Source: Bacteroidales bacterium UBA1628 (GTDB lineage Bacteria; Bacteroidota; Bacteroidia; Bacteroidales; UBA932). From it: 6,767 bases of DNA. The notes beneath the pieces were generated by a model that was not told the DNA's origin, ran no database searches, and saw only the letters and a program-made list of their open reading frames with translations. Location of the stretch: contig DCMG01000011.1 of assembly GCA_002321335.1 (NCBI GenBank), positions 1 to 6,767 on the forward strand, given 5' to 3'. The stretch's first letter is position 1. Every line of letters begins with the position of its first letter. Positions 5,427 through 6,767 of the stretch are shown here, one piece after another. The position numbers and the translations under genes are program-made.

Positions 5427-6767
5427 TTAAAATTCAACTTCAAGGTTTTCGATTTCAACCGCCACCTGCTTGAGGAAACGGGTGGCATCTCCGCCGTCAA
5501 GAGCCCTGTGGTCATAGGTCAGGGACAGGCCGAGATAAGGGACGAATGCATAGACTCCGGCTCCCAGATCCTTCGGGCGCGGGACGATCGTGCCGACTCC
5601 GAGGATCGCGCTCTGAGGCACGTTGATGACAGGCGTGAACCACTCAACACCGAAGCCTCCGAGGTTGGAGACCGTGAACGAGGCTCCTTCGGCTGAAAGC
5701 AGGTCCGGGTTGACCGAGCCCTTCTTGCAATCCTCGGCCACCTTCTTGAGAGCCTTGCTCAAGCCTATGATATTCAAGTCTTCAGCATGCTTTACGCAAG
5801 GCACCATCAGTCCGCGCTCGGTATCGACGGCGCAACCAAGGTTGACGACATTGAATATCCTCATGGCGTCTCCGAGGCAGTGAGAGTTGACCTTCGGGAA
5901 TTTCTTCAGAGCCTTGATGACAGCGTAGCAGACGAAGTCGTTGATCGTGATGTTGGCGTCGATCCTTCCTTCCTCAAGGGCTTTCTTCGCCTTCTTGCGG
6001 AGAGCCTGGACGCGGCGGGCATCAGCTCCGAGCATGTGGGTGAGCTGGGCCGTGTTCTGGAGGGAGTTGTACATCGACTTGGCGATGAGCTTGCGCATGT
6101 TGGACATCTTCTCGACCTTGAACTCCTCACCTTCCCCGGCAAGATTCTCGGTGTGGGTTGGTTTCCAGACCTTGAGGTCGGAGCCCTTGACCATTCCGCC
6201 GATTCCGGAACCGACGGCAGGTGCCTGAAGACCTCCGTCGGCCATCATGGCCTTGGCGAGGCCGGACTTAGGAGCGCCTTGGGCGGCAATCACGTCACGC
6301 TCTATTATGCGGCCGTGAGGGCCTGTGCCAGAGATCTGTGCGGTGTCCACGCCTTTTTCTGAGGCGAGTCTGCGGGCTCTTGGAGAGACCGGAGCATCGG
6401 CAAGTGGCTCGGTCGCTGAGCCTGTCGAAGCGATATTCTCCGGCTGGCTCTGGGTACCGGTCACTTCGACAGGCTCAGTGACCGATGTTGCAGACTCTGT
6501 GACCGCTGAAGCCCCCGAAGGAGCATATTCAGAGAAAGATTCCTCTGGTTCGCCGATGACCATGACGTTGGTCAGGCAAGGAATCTCGTCGTTATCGTTG
6601 AAGAAGCAGGCCAAAACGGTGCCTTCCACCTTCGAGACTTCGTCAAATGACGCCTTGTCGGTCTCATAACTGAAAAGAACATCGCCTACGGAGACCTTGT
6701 CTCCCACCTTTTTCTTGAATTCTGTGACAATGCAGCTTTCTACGGATTGCCCTTGTTTGGGCATGAT
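5427..6767 (-). CDS. Lipoyl-bearing acyltransferase (E2) of the 2-oxo acid dehydrogenase complex, 5' partial
   Basis: E2 takes the acyl group from E1 on lipoyl-lysine and transfers it to CoA; it also forms the core of the complex. Counting from the Met codon at 6764, there are 445 residues. The lipoyl domain spans about 1-75 with Lys37 in ETDKA. A Ser/Thr/Glu/Pro/Ala-rich linker covers about 76-125. The peripheral subunit-binding domain (VSPRARRLAS to GRIIERDV) covers about 125-160. A related weaker motif lies at 167-197. The catalytic domain covers about 215-445 with FTVSNLGGFG and the acyltransferase motif DHRALDGG (His419, Asp423). The codon before this Met is Ile, still in frame at the window edge. 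E2 proteins normally have a few residues before MPK, so the true start probably lies just outside and the gene is cut. Two copies of a palindromic repeat encode residues 94-102 and 111-118 of the linker. The E3 gene follows after 11 bases. Confidence 0.94.
   Translation of the reverse strand: MMPKQGQSVESCIVTEFKKKVGDKVSVGDVLFSYETDKASFDEVSKVEGTVLACFFNDNDEIPCLTNVMVIGEPEESFSEYAPSGASAVTESATSVTEPVEVTGTQSQPENIASTGSATEPLADAPVSPRARRLASEKGVDTAQISGTGPHGRIIERDVIAAQGAPKSGLAKAMMADGGLQAPAVGSGIGGMVKGSDLKVWKPTHTENLAGEGEEFKVEKMSNMRKLIAKSMYNSLQNTAQLTHMLGADARRVQALRKKAKKALEEGRIDANITINDFVCYAVIKALKKFPKVNSHCLGDAMRIFNVVNLGCAVDTERGLMVPCVKHAEDLNIIGLSKALKKVAEDCKKGSVNPDLLSAEGASFTVSNLGGFGVEWFTPVINVPQSAILGVGTIVPRPKDLGAGVYAFVPYLGLSLTYDHRALDGGDATRFLKQVAVEIENLEVEF
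6411..6433 (-). repeat. Palindromic repeat, copy B (inside the E2 gene, inverted)
   Basis: This copy is opposite in orientation to copies A and C. It runs GGTCGCT, GAGCCTGTCG, AAGCGA, and the last two bases expected of the full 25-base element are changed (TA instead of CC at 6434-6435), which weakens the outer stem. In the E2 frame it encodes residues 111-118 (IASTGSAT) of the linker. Confidence 0.85.
6459..6483 (+). repeat. Palindromic repeat, copy C (inside the E2 gene)
   Basis: This is a full 25-base element with arms GGTCACT and AGTGACC. In the E2 frame, read leftward, it encodes VTEPVEVT (residues 95-102) in the linker between the lipoyl domain and the subunit-binding domain. It lies 25 bases from copy B in the opposite orientation. 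Confidence 0.88.

Noticed and set aside
6411..6483. The inverted repeat pair as insertion sequence ends or a CRISPR array
   Set aside because: There is no transposase, the copies are in opposite orientation with one 25-base spacer, and the E2 reading frame runs through intact.

Overview
The window holds one leftward (minus-strand) gene cluster read from the right edge to the left: a lipoyl-bearing acyltransferase (E2, 5' end cut off by the window), dihydrolipoyl dehydrogenase (E3), an 827-residue fused alpha+beta ThDP-dependent 2-oxo acid/acetoin-type dehydrogenase (E1), and a SorE-like medium-chain zinc alcohol dehydrogenase. The spacers are 11, 76 and 12 bases, so the four genes look like one operon. 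It ends in a 182-base AT-rich tail carrying a hairpin that probably terminates transcription.

The organism is most likely an anaerobic member of the Bacteroidota (Bacteroidales-like). The coding sequence is moderately GC-rich and the spacers are very AT-rich. Two of the three visible start codons have A/T-rich leaders without a Shine-Dalgarno sequence. A short palindromic repeat with core CTTCGACARGCTCAG occurs three times, and from memory this repeat is widespread in that phylum. This placement is inference, not a search result.

Together the E1, E2 and E3 genes encode a complete 2-oxo acid dehydrogenase-type complex. E1 decarboxylates or cleaves the substrate on ThDP, E2 carries the acyl group on lipoyl-lysine to CoA, and E3 reoxidises the lipoyl group with NAD+. 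The SorE-like dehydrogenase, distal in the operon, suggests that the substrate is an alpha-hydroxyketone or 2-oxo compound derived from a polyol or sugar, by analogy with 2,3-butanediol/acetoin operons. The actual substrate cannot be read from the sequence.

The most unusual parts are: (i) the palindromic repeat lying inside the E2 coding region in both orientations, where it encodes part of the flexible linker; (ii) a third copy nested inside the terminator hairpin; (iii) a second, degenerate subunit-binding-like motif in E2; and (iv) insertions in the alpha half of E1.
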